Part shown: positions 1-6,947 of the stretch, piece after piece
How the letters are laid out: each line of letters begins with the position of its first letter
Position numbering within the stretch: position 1 is the first letter of the stretch
Source: JAAFHB01 sp037128295
GTDB lineage: Bacteria > Bacteroidota > Bacteroidia > Bacteroidales > Prolixibacteraceae
Length of the DNA stretch: 7,362 nucleotides
Assembly (NCBI GenBank): GCA_037128295.1
Contig: JBAXWR010000334.1
Location: 1-7,362 of the forward strand
Direction: 5' to 3'
Notes under the pieces: generated by a model
What the model saw: the letters and a program-made list of their open reading frames with translations, nothing else
Told to the model about the DNA's origin: nothing
Database searches by the model: none
Made by a program: the position numbers and the translations under genes

Positions 1-2205
1 TACAGAAAAGGAGGGAAAGGTTCCGTGCCTGTTGTCGGATGAAAACCTCGAAGAGCCATCATAGCGCATATTCGCTTCAAACAGATAGCGTTGGTTGAAA
101 TCGTAGTTGAGTCGGCCAAAAAAGGAACGTAAAGCCCAATCAGATGCTGTACCGGTGATTGAAATCATGGTAGTAGCCGCGTCGAACACATAAGCACTTT
201 GGTCAAAAAGTCCCTTTTTGGTGGCGTTGTGGTTGTACGATTTGGCATAGGTTTCGTTATAGCCAGCCAATGCCGAAATATTATGCTTCCCATTGATTGT
301 TTTGTTGTAGTGCAGGAGACTTTCAAGGATGTATGTGTTGCTTCCATAGGTATTATAATAGGTCGATAGCAAGGAAGGATCTGTCAATGGACTCATAATC
401 TGACCTGTACTGAATTTTACCCGTTTACCAACTAAAGGATTGTTATAGTTATTGTATTCATCGATCCGTTTGTTGTAATTAAAGTTGACATCCCAAGTCA
501 AATCTTTGGTGATTTTAACTTTCGAATAGAGTGTCGCATTCATTCTGGATACCTTGTCTTCTCCTTTTAACTGGTTAAGCATTGGATAAAGGTTGTTCGC
601 GGTTGCACTCTCTTCGGGGGCTTCAGGATAACCATACAATCCGTTGTATCGCGGATAGACACCGGGAGTTGACTGATACGCATAGGTCAACACATTGGAA
701 TAGTTTCCCAAATCTGTATTATTCATGGTGGCATAGATCCGTGTACCCACCGTCAACCATTTGTTGGCATCAATTTCTACATTCGAGCGGAGAGAGAAAC
801 GTTGCAGACCCGTATTTTCGACGAGTCCCGGGTTATCAAGGTATCCGGCGGAAAGCAGGAACCTTGCATTTTGGGTGGCACCGTTTACAGTCACTGTATG
901 ATCCTGTACCAGGTTTTTTCTGTACATCTCCTTGTTCCAATTCGTATTCGGGAAAGCAACATAATTGGGTATTCCTAAGGAATTCAACCCATTTGGATCT
1001 TTATTTGCTGTATCCCACGCTGAAATCGTTGCAGATCCAAATACCTCAGCAGTACCTATGTTTCTGGCACTTTCATTCATTAAACGCATGTAGGTAGGAT
1101 AATCTGAAATGAAATCCAGGAGGTTAGTAGGCTCAGCAACAGAAAATATGCCATTGTAAGTAACATTCAGCTTTTTGCTGTCGCCCTTCTTGGTGGTTAC
1201 AAGGATAACGCCGTTGGCAGCCCTTGAACCGTAAATAGAAGCCGAAGCGGCATCCTTCAAAATTGAGATGGATTCGATGTCCTGCGGATTGACTGCATCC
1301 AACGCACCTTCCATGCCATCAATGATAATAAGCGGATCACTGTTATTGAGGGTGCCAATACCGCGTATCCGGATGGTCCCTGTATCAGACCCCGGTTTTC
1401 CATTGCCTTGACGGACCGTTACCCCTGAACTCACTCCGGCCAAAGCTGTAGATACGTTGATCATTGGACGACCTGAGGCCATCTCCTGGAATTTGACAGA
1501 TGAAACTGCACCTGTCATATTTACTTTCTTTTGCGTACCATATCCCACAGCAACTACTTCCTCTATCCCAACGGTTTCTTCAGCCAAAACAACGTTAATG
1601 GCATTTTGATTCCCTACCTTTATTTCCTGCGATTTCATCCCCACAAAAGAGAATACTAACGTGGCATTATCAGTAACTTTAGAAAGTGAATATTTCCCAT
1701 CGATATCCGTAACAACCCCGGTTGTTGTCCCTTTTACTACTACTGATACACCTGGAAGGGAAGCACCAGAGAAATCTGTCACCTTACCTGTTATCGTTTT
1801 TTGCTGTTGACTGACCATTTCCTTGGTTTCTCCTAGCATTTGGCTGTTGATCAGCAAAATCTGGCGGTCCTTGATAGAATAGGTAACATCGGTATTCGCA
1901 AATACCTTGTCCAACACTTCGGTTACATTTTTTTCTTTGACTTTGATATCAACCTTGCGGTCAACATCAACCATGTTCTTGTTGTACATAAAAAAGAACT
2001 CGGAGTTCTTTTCGATGTTGTCGATCACATCTTCCACCCTCGCATTTTTCATGTCCATGCTCAGTTTGGTCTGCTGCGAATAGGTATTTTCAGCAAATGC
2101 CTGTGAGAGTGAGAGTAAAAGGATAAAAACGGTAAAACGCATCATTTTGATCATTTTTAACAGGCAAATGCTTTCCATCAGCCCATAAGTTCTGTTTTTT
2201 TTCAT
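1..2205 (-). CDS. SusC-like TonB-dependent receptor with N-terminal STN domain (partial, C-terminus off the left edge)
   Basis: Outer-membrane receptor that would import a glycan or other ligand with TonB energy, normally paired with a SusD lipoprotein. The frame stays open from the ATG at 2205 to base 1 (735 codons) with no frameshift seen. In order: a signal peptide with a long basic n-region and a hydrophobic stretch at about residues 23-38, likely cut after AFA (residue 38); an STN (secretin/TonB N-terminal) domain at about 47-119; a carboxypeptidase-regulatory-like beta-sandwich at about 137-208 (starting TITGKVTD); the SusC signature VVAVGYGTQKK at 217-227; and a plug domain to about 340 with IRIRGIGTLNNSDPLIIIDG and GSRAANGVILVTTKKG. 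The beta-barrel begins after that, and an estimated 300-400 residues are missing compared with usual SusC lengths. In-frame Met codons at 18, 21 and 22 are alternative starts that would shorten the n-region. STN domains in this family contact FecR-type anti-sigma factors, and a FecR gene lies 121 bases upstream. The ligand cannot be told from sequence. Confidence 0.95.
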   Translation of the reverse strand, partial: MKKNRTYGLMESICLLKMIKMMRFTVFILLLSLSQAFAENTYSQQTKLSMDMKNARVEDVIDNIEKNSEFFFMYNKNMVDVDRKVDIKVKEKNVTEVLDKVFANTDVTYSIKDRQILLINSQMLGETKEMVSQQQKTITGKVTDFSGASLPGVSVVVKGTTTGVVTDIDGKYSLSKVTDNATLVFSFVGMKSQEIKVGNQNAINVVLAEETVGIEEVVAVGYGTQKKVNMTGAVSSVKFQEMASGRPMINVSTALAGVSSGVTVRQGNGKPGSDTGTIRIRGIGTLNNSDPLIIIDGMEGALDAVNPQDIESISILKDAASASIYGSRAANGVILVTTKKGDSKKLNVTYNGIFSVAEPTNLLDFISDYPTYMRLMNESARNIGTAEVFGSATISAWDTANKDPNGLNSLGIPNYVAFPNTNWNKEMYRKNLVQDHTVTVNGATQNARFLLSAGYLDNPGLVENTGLQRFSLRSNVEIDANKWLTVGTRIYATMNNTDLGNYSNVLTYAYQSTPGVYPRYNGLYGYPEAPEESATANNLYPMLNQLKGEDKVSRMNATLYSKVKITKDLTWDVNFNYNKRIDEYNNYNNPLVGKRVKFSTGQIMSPLTDPSLLSTYYNTYGSNTYILESLLHYNKTINGKHNISALAGYNETYAKSYNHNATKKGLFDQSAYVFDAATTMISITGTASDWALRSFFGRLNYDFNQRYLFEANMRYDGSSRFSSDNRHGTFPSFSV

Positions 2206-2259
2206 ACTTTTGTTTTCTTGTGGATTTTTACTACTTCTTTGAGTTAAATTCTACTTGCT

Positions 2260-2290
2260 AACAGGGTGGTACAGCGAATACCTCCCTGTT
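2260..2290. promoter_or_regulatory. Hairpin in the leader between the FecR-like gene and the SusC-like gene
   Basis: An inverted repeat with arms AACAGGG (2260-2266) and CCCTGTT (2284-2290) continues, after one T/T mismatch, into GGTA/TACC (2268-2271/2279-2282) around a 7-base loop. It lies in the 121-base gap between the two minus-strand genes. Read on the minus strand it is not followed by a U-tract, so it is not a classic terminator for the anti-sigma gene. Read on the plus strand it is followed by six T residues, but no plus-strand gene ends here. It could be an RNA-processing or stability element, or an attenuator that separates regulator and receptor expression. That role is inference. 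Confidence 0.5.
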
Positions 2291-2326
2291 TTTTGTCCTG
2301 ACATTTATGGTATTATCATAGGCAAT

Positions 2327-3379
2327 CTATTTTTTTTTGTTCATATTATCAATCAACCACATCTCCACTTTGCCTTTAGCAAAAGTGCCGTCAGGTTGGA
2401 CCTCGCGTTTGTTCATTTTGTACCTGACTGGTGCCACAGTGGCCAGCATCCTGCAAATATCTTCGAGGCTTTCGTCCTGAAACGTTGCCCTGAATATGGA
2501 GGTTTTTAACGAATCACCATGCAGGATAATTTCTGTATTGTACCTGCGCTCCAAACGTTTGGCAATTTCGGCCATTGGCACATTCTTGAAGATCAGCCAC
2601 CCATCCTTCCAGCTTGTATAAGTTTTCGAGTCTATTCCTGTTTTGGTAAATTCCTTCGTTGACTTATTGAACACAACATGTTGGTCGGGTATCATTTCCA
2701 ACTCCTTGTCCTTTCCAAGCACAAGGACTTTTCCCCGTTCAAGGACCACTTCTGCAGTTGTTTCATCGTCGTAAGCCACCACATTGAATTGAGTCCCCAA
2801 AACCATTACGTCAAAATAGGGGGTGCTCACCCTGAATTCTTCAGATCCATGGTGCACAACATCGAACCAGGCTTCACCTGAGATTCCAACGCTTCGGTTA
2901 TTGATAAAACTTACAGGATATTTAATCGAAGAGCCACCGTTCAACCAACCCTGAGTTCCATCAGGTAACTGGAATTTTGTCCTTGCCCCAACAGGCGAAT
3001 AAATTTGTACCCAGGAATCGGAGGAGGAAGGATTGACAGCAATATAGGATAAAACGGCGATTGTAATCAAGGCAGGAATGAGCAGGACTGCGGCAAGTTT
3101 AGAGAATAAACGATAAAATTCAAATGGATGTGCCTGTTTTCCAGTATTTTGGTTTATATGGAGGTGTAACCTGTTGAGTATCTTTGACAAACGTTCCTTG
3201 TCATCGCCAGCGTTTTGAGTTGCGGCCCACTCGTCCTCCATGATTTTTTCCAGATCATTGTTGTGCTCCTCTTTTTGGAAAAAGGAGTTGACCGACAGAT
3301 AATCATTGAATGAAAATTTACCTGAAGCAAAGCGGCTTATTTTTTCTTTTTTAGTATCCATGTTGCTTATAATGTCCAT
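2327..3379 (-). CDS. FecR-family anti-sigma factor
   Basis: Inner-membrane anti-sigma factor expected to hold the adjacent ECF sigma factor inactive until signalled by the STN domain of the receptor. The cytoplasmic N-terminal part covers residues 1-90. One transmembrane helix lies at about 95-115 (LAAVLLIPALITIAVLSYIAV region). The periplasmic FecR domain at about 125-225 has typical blocks SPVGARTKFQLPDGTQGWLN, GISGEAWFDV, FRVSTPYFDVMVLGTQFNV and VVLERGKVLV. A C-terminal DUF4974-type domain at about 260-330 includes FKNVPMAEIAKRLERRYNTEI. A length of 350 residues is normal for the family. The start could also be Met7 (3361), because MDTKKEKI also looks like a natural beginning. The gene lies 95 bases after the sigma gene and 121 bases before the receptor gene, all co-oriented. 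It ends in a run of nine A residues encoding KKK just before the TAG stop. Confidence 0.95.
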   Translation of the reverse strand: MDIISNMDTKKEKISRFASGKFSFNDYLSVNSFFQKEEHNNDLEKIMEDEWAATQNAGDDKERLSKILNRLHLHINQNTGKQAHPFEFYRLFSKLAAVLLIPALITIAVLSYIAVNPSSSDSWVQIYSPVGARTKFQLPDGTQGWLNGGSSIKYPVSFINNRSVGISGEAWFDVVHHGSEEFRVSTPYFDVMVLGTQFNVVAYDDETTAEVVLERGKVLVLGKDKELEMIPDQHVVFNKSTKEFTKTGIDSKTYTSWKDGWLIFKNVPMAEIAKRLERRYNTEIILHGDSLKTSIFRATFQDESLEDICRMLATVAPVRYKMNKREVQPDGTFAKGKVEMWLIDNMNKKK

Positions 3380-3433
3380 TAAGAGTGTATATCCACTATC
3401 CGAAATCCGAAGAAAAGTAAATGTTTTTCGATT

Positions 3434-3454
3434 TATATTGTAAGATACAATATA
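3434..3454. repeat. AT-rich palindrome between sigma and anti-sigma genes
   Basis: Perfect 9-base arms, TATATTGTA (3434-3442) and TACAATATA (3446-3454), surround a 3-base spacer AGA. It lies in the 95-base gap between the sigma gene stop and the anti-sigma start. There is no U-tract after it on the minus strand and the stem is nearly all A/T, so a terminator is unlikely. A protein-binding operator is possible. AT-rich intergenic DNA also produces such palindromes by chance. Confidence 0.3.
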
Positions 3455-3474
3455 TCAATAAGATATAAAATAGG

Positions 3475-4068
3475 TCAGACGGAAATAAAAAGGGTAAAAA
3501 AGATCAGGCCAGCCAATTTCTCTTTTTTAAGTTCTTCGAGGATTTGTTTTTGGGCAGAAGCGAGTTGGTTTTCAACGGTATTTGGCGAAATATCAAGGAC
3601 TTCTGCAATTTCTTTGACCGACAAGCCATCGTACTTTCGTTTCAAAAAAATCTCTTTACGGCGGGGTGGCAAACCTTCTATAATTGTTTCCACTTTTTCG
3701 AGCAGGAATTTGTAATCAATCACGGTATCAAGGTTGTTTTCCTGTTTAAGCAGCGAATAGATCAGGTCGTCTTTAAAGGCGTTGTCCCGTGACTTTTTAT
3801 TGAAGTATTTCTTGATAATGTTGTAGGCAATCGTGAATACATAGGCGTTAAAGGAGTAGTCGGGGTTCAATCCTTCCCGCTTGTCCCAGATATACAGAAA
3901 AACCTCCTGCACGACCTCTTCTGCCTCCTCTGCCGATTTGAGGTATTTAAGCGAAAAGTTGTACAGGCGTTGCGAATATTTGCCATACAATTCATCAAAT
4001 GCCTTAACATCACCCTTTTGAAGGTTTTTTACGGCAATGTAATCGATATGTATAAGCGTTGGAGCCAA
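3475..4068 (-). CDS. ECF-type RNA polymerase sigma-70 factor (Bacteroidota FecI-like)
   Basis: Extracytoplasmic-function sigma factor that would direct RNA polymerase to the associated receptor/utilisation locus once released by the neighbouring FecR-like protein. Region 2 covers about residues 16-92 (KGDVKAFDELYGKYSQRLYN, then EEAEEVVQEVFLYIWDKRE at 47-65, the core-binding part). Region 4 covers about 122-180, with a helix-turn-helix at about 149-171 (LSVKEIAEVLDISPNTVENQ). A short hydrophobic tail (LAGLIFFTLFISV) ends the protein, as in many Bacteroidota members of this group. The 197-residue length is normal. Start: no ATG occurs anywhere in this frame. An in-frame TAA at 4077-4075 blocks upstream extension, so TTG at 4068 (or CTG at 4074) must be used. 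TTG gives an N-terminus of natural length for the family. It is the first gene of a probable operon with the FecR-like and SusC-like genes, preceded by a -7 promoter element. Confidence 0.93.
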   Translation of the reverse strand: MAPTLIHIDYIAVKNLQKGDVKAFDELYGKYSQRLYNFSLKYLKSAEEAEEVVQEVFLYIWDKREGLNPDYSFNAYVFTIAYNIIKKYFNKKSRDNAFKDDLIYSLLKQENNLDTVIDYKFLLEKVETIIEGLPPRRKEIFLKRKYDGLSVKEIAEVLDISPNTVENQLASAQKQILEELKKEKLAGLIFFTLFISV

Positions 4069-4098
4069 TGGCAGTTAATTATCCACAGTTATTTGGTT

Positions 4099-4106
4099 CA
4101 AAGTTA
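4099..4106 (-). promoter_or_regulatory. Bacteroidota -7 promoter element for the sigma gene
   Basis: On the minus strand this reads TAACTTTG, an exact match to the Bacteroidota housekeeping -7 consensus TAnnTTTG. Transcription would start near 4092, leaving a leader of about 25 bases before the TTG start at 4068. A clear -33 TTTG/TTG is not seen about 20 bases upstream, only a T-rich stretch, so strength is uncertain. An eight-base match with two free positions can occur by chance, but its position is right. Confidence 0.5.
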
Positions 4107-4143
4107 AAATAAATATGATGAAAAAGATTCTTGTTGAACGGTT

Positions 4144-4196
4144 GGGTCGTGCGATTTCCAATCGCGCAAAAAAAGCGGTTGGAAACCGCCTGACCC
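4144..4196. repeat. REP-like pair of mirrored hairpins
   Basis: Two 15-base palindromes face each other. GCGATTTCCAATCGC (4151-4165) folds with a TTCCA loop and GCGGTTGGAAACCGC (4175-4189) folds with the complementary loop TGGAA. They are separated by GC and seven A residues. The two units can instead pair with each other (13 Watson-Crick pairs, one G/T, one mismatch), extended by GGGTC (4144-4148) and GACCC (4192-4196). Paired inverted palindromes of this kind resemble REP/BIME-type elements, which are often mobilised by REP-associated tyrosine transposases. No transposase is in the window. The element lies upstream of both divergent promoters. Confidence 0.7.
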
Positions 4197-4210
4197 GCCA
4201 TTCGGAAGAA

Positions 4211-4298
4211 AGGAAAAACAAACTTAAGAATGTCGTGTCCCGGTGACTTGGAGTAACTGTCCCAACGAAGATTGGCTGCTTTCGAGTCACCCGGACAC
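4211..4298 (+). repeat. Dispersed stem-loop repeat, copy 1
   Basis: Bases 4211-4282 align without gaps to 7291-7362 with 60 of 72 identities. In this copy the arms GTGTCCCGGTGACT (4235-4248) and AGTCACCCGGACAC (4285-4298) pair at 13 of 14 positions around a 36-base loop containing AACGAAGATTG. The left arm is identical in both copies, which suggests selection on the structure or recent spread. It does not look like an insertion sequence: there is no transposase, and the unit is only about 90 bases. It is probably a small non-autonomous or REP-like intergenic element of the host lineage. Its exact family is not recognised. Confidence 0.7.
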
Positions 4299-4319
4299 TA
4301 TAACAAGGTTTTAATATTT

Positions 4320-4327
4320 TAATTTTG
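4320..4327 (+). promoter_or_regulatory. Possible upstream -7 promoter element (weak)
   Basis: TAATTTTG matches TAnnTTTG but lies in very AT-rich DNA about 145 bases before the glycosidase ATG, and has no convincing -33 partner. It is a possible second start site for the glycosidase transcript. A chance match is equally likely. Apart from this, bases 4299-4423 show nothing that I can assign. Confidence 0.2.
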
Positions 4328-4423
4328 TAAATAATCTCGATTGGCAACGTTATGTCCCTCGCAACGCTTTGGAATAAAAAACAAATGAAATCCCAAACCG
4401 TAGAGGTTGCAATAAATTAATCT

Positions 4424-4431
4424 TACTTTTG
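4424..4431 (+). promoter_or_regulatory. Bacteroidota -7 promoter element for the glycosidase gene
   Basis: TACTTTTG is an exact TAnnTTTG match. A start near 4438 would give a leader of about 33 bases to the ATG at 4471. This argues against translation from the TTG at 4429 or ATG at 4432, which would overlap or precede the transcript start. A TTG at 4407-4409 is only 14 bases upstream, shorter than the usual spacing of roughly 20, so the -33 element is weak. Confidence 0.5.
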
Positions 4432-4470
4432 ATGCTCAAAATGTGCCGAACTATTGTAAAATATACTACT

Positions 4471-6855
4471 ATGAAAACCAAATTGTCTTCTCGTTTTTAT
4501 GTTTTAAAAAAGTATGTTATTGCTGTACTGATGCTTGTGTCGATGAGTTTCTTTCCTGTGAAGTCGCAGGTAAAATATTTACCTACAGATGAGCGCCACG
4601 AAGCAGGCATGGGAATAGATCGGGTAGCCAGGTTTTTTACGCCTGCCTACGAAACTAAACCAACACAAAAAGAGGGTGAAATCAGATGGGTCCAGGTAGA
4701 TTTGGGAGCAAAGAAAAAAATAGATGGGATTAAGCTTTTACCGAGGGTAGTTCCATGGGGTTATGTTAGTTCTGAAGGATTCCCGGCACGCTTTAAAATT
4801 GAAATGTCGGACGATCCTGAGTTTAGAACTCCGATCATGTACGAAAACCAGACCAGGGAAGATTTTATTGACCCTAAAGATGCTGTCGTTACATTTTCCG
4901 GTAAAGAAGTCACAGCAAGGTATGTGCGATTGACGGCAATTAGTCTGAGACAAAAGCGGTTATCGATGACGAAAATAATGGTCCTTTCCGATGGCAAGGA
5001 CATCGCAGAAGGATGCCTGGTTTCTGATTCAGAGTCAGGAAATCCGCGAATAACCTTGTTGACCCGTCCTCCACGCCCTCAGGGAGAGGGTGTCATTACT
5101 GACAATCCAGACAATATTATCCCTTTGGATAAATGGAAACCGGTTGAATATCAAGCACAAGCCCCGATTGGAGGATTGCAACTTGGTGACGGTCTTTTCA
5201 AGAAAACCATGGAAAACAATATCAGTTACCTGATGAAATCTTTCACTTTCGATGAACTGGTAAGGAATTTTTATTTGAAAGCAGGAAAACCTCTCCAACC
5301 ATTGGAGGAGAGATTGAATAATTTTTGGTTTGTCGATTTGCCCGGACAAGAAGCTGGTCGCTTTCTGATGGGTGCAGGCAATACCTTACGATGGATGGAT
5401 AACCCAGGAATGAGGGAAAGGTTGGATCGGATAGTTGATGTTATAGATGAATGTAAAGAACCGGATGGCTACATTATGGCCTATCCGAAGAAGAAGATTT
5501 TTTCGGGTGAATATGGCGCCTATACCCGGTCATGGGTCACGCACGGACTGATAGAAGCGGGATATGCAGGGAACACGAAGGCATTTCCGCTGCTTCGTGG
5601 TTTCTACGACTGGTTTAACACGTCGTGCTATTTGCCTGAAATGCTCAGGAGGGCCGGGCAAGGCTCGCAGGGGATCATACCCAGCACCCGGATGTATTTC
5701 ACCCCGGTGGGAAAGCCAAAAGACATACAGGTGGTGCAGCAATATTTTCAGGAAAACTATTGGATGGAACAAATGGCAAATCGGGATGAGAAGGCAATCT
5801 GGTTATATCCTTACGACAGGCCTCATAATTATCTCCTAACGGCAATTGAACCCTATCTGGATTTATACCGGGCAACCGGGGCAAAAAAGTACCTTGATGC
5901 ATCATCTGGCGCATGGGATTTATACCACAACAATTGGGAGCATGTGGGCGGCTCAATCGCAATATGCGAGGGGACTGAACTGTATCCTCCAAAATCGTAC
6001 TTTTTACACCGTTCAACCGGTGAGTTATGTGGCAGCGTTTTCTGGGCTTTCCTGAACCAGCGGTTCCATTTGCTAAACCCGGATGAGGAAAAGTATGTTG
6101 CCGAAATTGAGAAATCCATCTATAATAATTTAATAGCCAATCAGGTAGGCGATAAAGGCATTCGTTATCACTCTGTTCTGGCTGATCATAAAGATGTAAA
6201 CAACCGTCAGCCATTCAGCATGAGTACGTGCTGTGAAGGGCAGGGGACAAGAATGATAGGCGCGATACCGGAATTCATTTATTCGGTTGCAAAAGATGGG
6301 ATTTACGTTGATTTATATGCTCCATCTACCATAAAGTTTACGACTCAGAGTGGAACAATGTCGTTGAAAATGGTTACCGGATTTCCCTATGAAAATAAAG
6401 TGCAGTTAACTATAGATACCAGTGAACCTGTACAAGCAAAGATCAGGATTCGTATTCCTTCATGGGCGTCGGAGAAAATGGCTGTTTTGGTAAATGGCAA
6501 AAAGATAGTAACAGGTAATCCCGGAACTTATGTAACATTAGACAGGCAATGGAAAAATGGAGATGCCATTTCCTTCACTCTTCCAATGAATTTCAGGATG
6601 ACTAAATATGAGGGAGCAGAGCTCGACCCAAAACATGAACGTTATGCGTTGGAATATGGTCCGGTGTTAATGGCATATGTTAACATGAAAGGCCAAAAAG
6701 AGAACCTTTTCCTTACAACAAGTGCAGTGAAACTGATAAAAAGTCTTAAGCCAATTGGCGGCAAGCCTCTCCATTTTACTATTGAAGGGAACGCCGATTT
6801 CCAATATATGCCCTATTTTGAAGTTCAGGATGAGCCTTTTACGTGCTACCCATAA
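4471..6855 (+). CDS. Secreted discoidin-GH127 (DUF1680) glycoside hydrolase, probable beta-L-arabinofuranosidase
   Basis: Predicted to release L-arabinofuranose by a retaining, cysteine-nucleophile mechanism outside the cytoplasm. From the ATG at 4471 it has 794 residues. A signal peptide (KK-rich, then VIAVLMLVSMSFF) ends near SQ at 32-33. A discoidin/F5-8C-like domain at about 40-178 has WVQVDLG, IDGIKLLP, FPARFKIEMSDDPEF and ARYVRLTA, and may bind glycan. The catalytic (alpha/alpha)6 domain follows from about 230 to 615, with GRFLMGAGNTLRW, PDGYIMAYP and THGLIEAGYAGN, and then beta-sandwich domains. The zinc-thiolate site known from Bifidobacterium HypBA1 (Glu338, Cys340, Cys417, Cys418) maps by motif to E518 and C520 (GELCGS) and C587-C588 (MSTCCEG), with C587 the likely nucleophile. 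The acid/base is probably E500 or E503. The frame continues upstream to a TTG at 4429, but a signal peptide beginning at 4471 and the promoter position favour the shorter form. The related DUF1680 family GH146 cannot be excluded. The gene is divergent from the sigma/FecR/SusC locus. Confidence 0.9.
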   Translation: MKTKLSSRFYVLKKYVIAVLMLVSMSFFPVKSQVKYLPTDERHEAGMGIDRVARFFTPAYETKPTQKEGEIRWVQVDLGAKKKIDGIKLLPRVVPWGYVSSEGFPARFKIEMSDDPEFRTPIMYENQTREDFIDPKDAVVTFSGKEVTARYVRLTAISLRQKRLSMTKIMVLSDGKDIAEGCLVSDSESGNPRITLLTRPPRPQGEGVITDNPDNIIPLDKWKPVEYQAQAPIGGLQLGDGLFKKTMENNISYLMKSFTFDELVRNFYLKAGKPLQPLEERLNNFWFVDLPGQEAGRFLMGAGNTLRWMDNPGMRERLDRIVDVIDECKEPDGYIMAYPKKKIFSGEYGAYTRSWVTHGLIEAGYAGNTKAFPLLRGFYDWFNTSCYLPEMLRRAGQGSQGIIPSTRMYFTPVGKPKDIQVVQQYFQENYWMEQMANRDEKAIWLYPYDRPHNYLLTAIEPYLDLYRATGAKKYLDASSGAWDLYHNNWEHVGGSIAICEGTELYPPKSYFLHRSTGELCGSVFWAFLNQRFHLLNPDEEKYVAEIEKSIYNNLIANQVGDKGIRYHSVLADHKDVNNRQPFSMSTCCEGQGTRMIGAIPEFIYSVAKDGIYVDLYAPSTIKFTTQSGTMSLKMVTGFPYENKVQLTIDTSEPVQAKIRIRIPSWASEKMAVLVNGKKIVTGNPGTYVTLDRQWKNGDAISFTLPMNFRMTKYEGAELDPKHERYALEYGPVLMAYVNMKGQKENLFLTTSAVKLIKSLKPIGGKPLHFTIEGNADFQYMPYFEVQDEPFTCYP

Positions 6856-6882
6856 ACTTATTTTATACTCAATCCCCCAATA

Positions 6883-6931
6883 CCCCTCGTTTGTAACGAG
6901 GGGTTGATGGTTTGTCGTTTGCAACGATTTT
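6883..6931 (+). repeat. 49-base hairpin repeat unit, copy A (possible terminator of the glycosidase gene)
   Basis: It begins with a perfect 9-base-pair hairpin, CCCCTCGTT/AACGAGGGG around TGT (6883-6903). A TTGATGGTTT linker and a second, smaller hairpin TCGTT/AACGA around TGC (6915-6927) follow, then TTTT. It matches copy B at 46 of 49 positions. It starts 27 bases after the glycosidase stop and could stop transcription or protect the mRNA end, although the strong hairpin is not followed directly by a U-run. Confidence 0.7.
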
Positions 6932-6947
6932 CAGCACTTACCTCTTT

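Noticed and set aside
582..1097. 171-codon plus-strand frame opposite the receptor gene
   Set aside because: It is antisense to a clearly conserved SusC coding region and its translation has no family features.
4115..4246. Plus-strand 43-codon frame starting ATGATGAAAAAG, highly basic product
   Set aside because: It runs through the REP-like hairpins and ends inside the stem of the dispersed repeat, has no promoter on its strand, and its composition is explained by the repeats. A real peptide is possible but unsupported.
4075..4347. 90-codon minus-strand frame in the divergent intergenic region
   Set aside because: It covers both intergenic repeats and has no recognisable domain. It also overlaps the sigma gene promoter. 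A repeat-derived open frame is the better explanation.
4429..4470. Extended N-terminus of the glycosidase from TTG 4429, ATG 4432 or ATG 4441
   Set aside because: It would add a non-signal-like stretch before a good signal peptide, and overlaps the -7 promoter element and expected transcript start.
5038..5095. Possible repeat insertion inside the glycosidase (proline-rich linker with a CCCTC/GAGGG palindrome)
   Set aside because: The encoded RPPRPQGEG linker resembles what I remember from other discoidin-GH127 proteins, so it is probably native to the family and not an inserted repeat.
5699..6214. 171-codon minus-strand frame opposite the glycosidase gene
   Set aside because: It is antisense to the conserved GH127 catalytic domain and rich in Pro, Arg and Cys, as is typical of a shadow frame.
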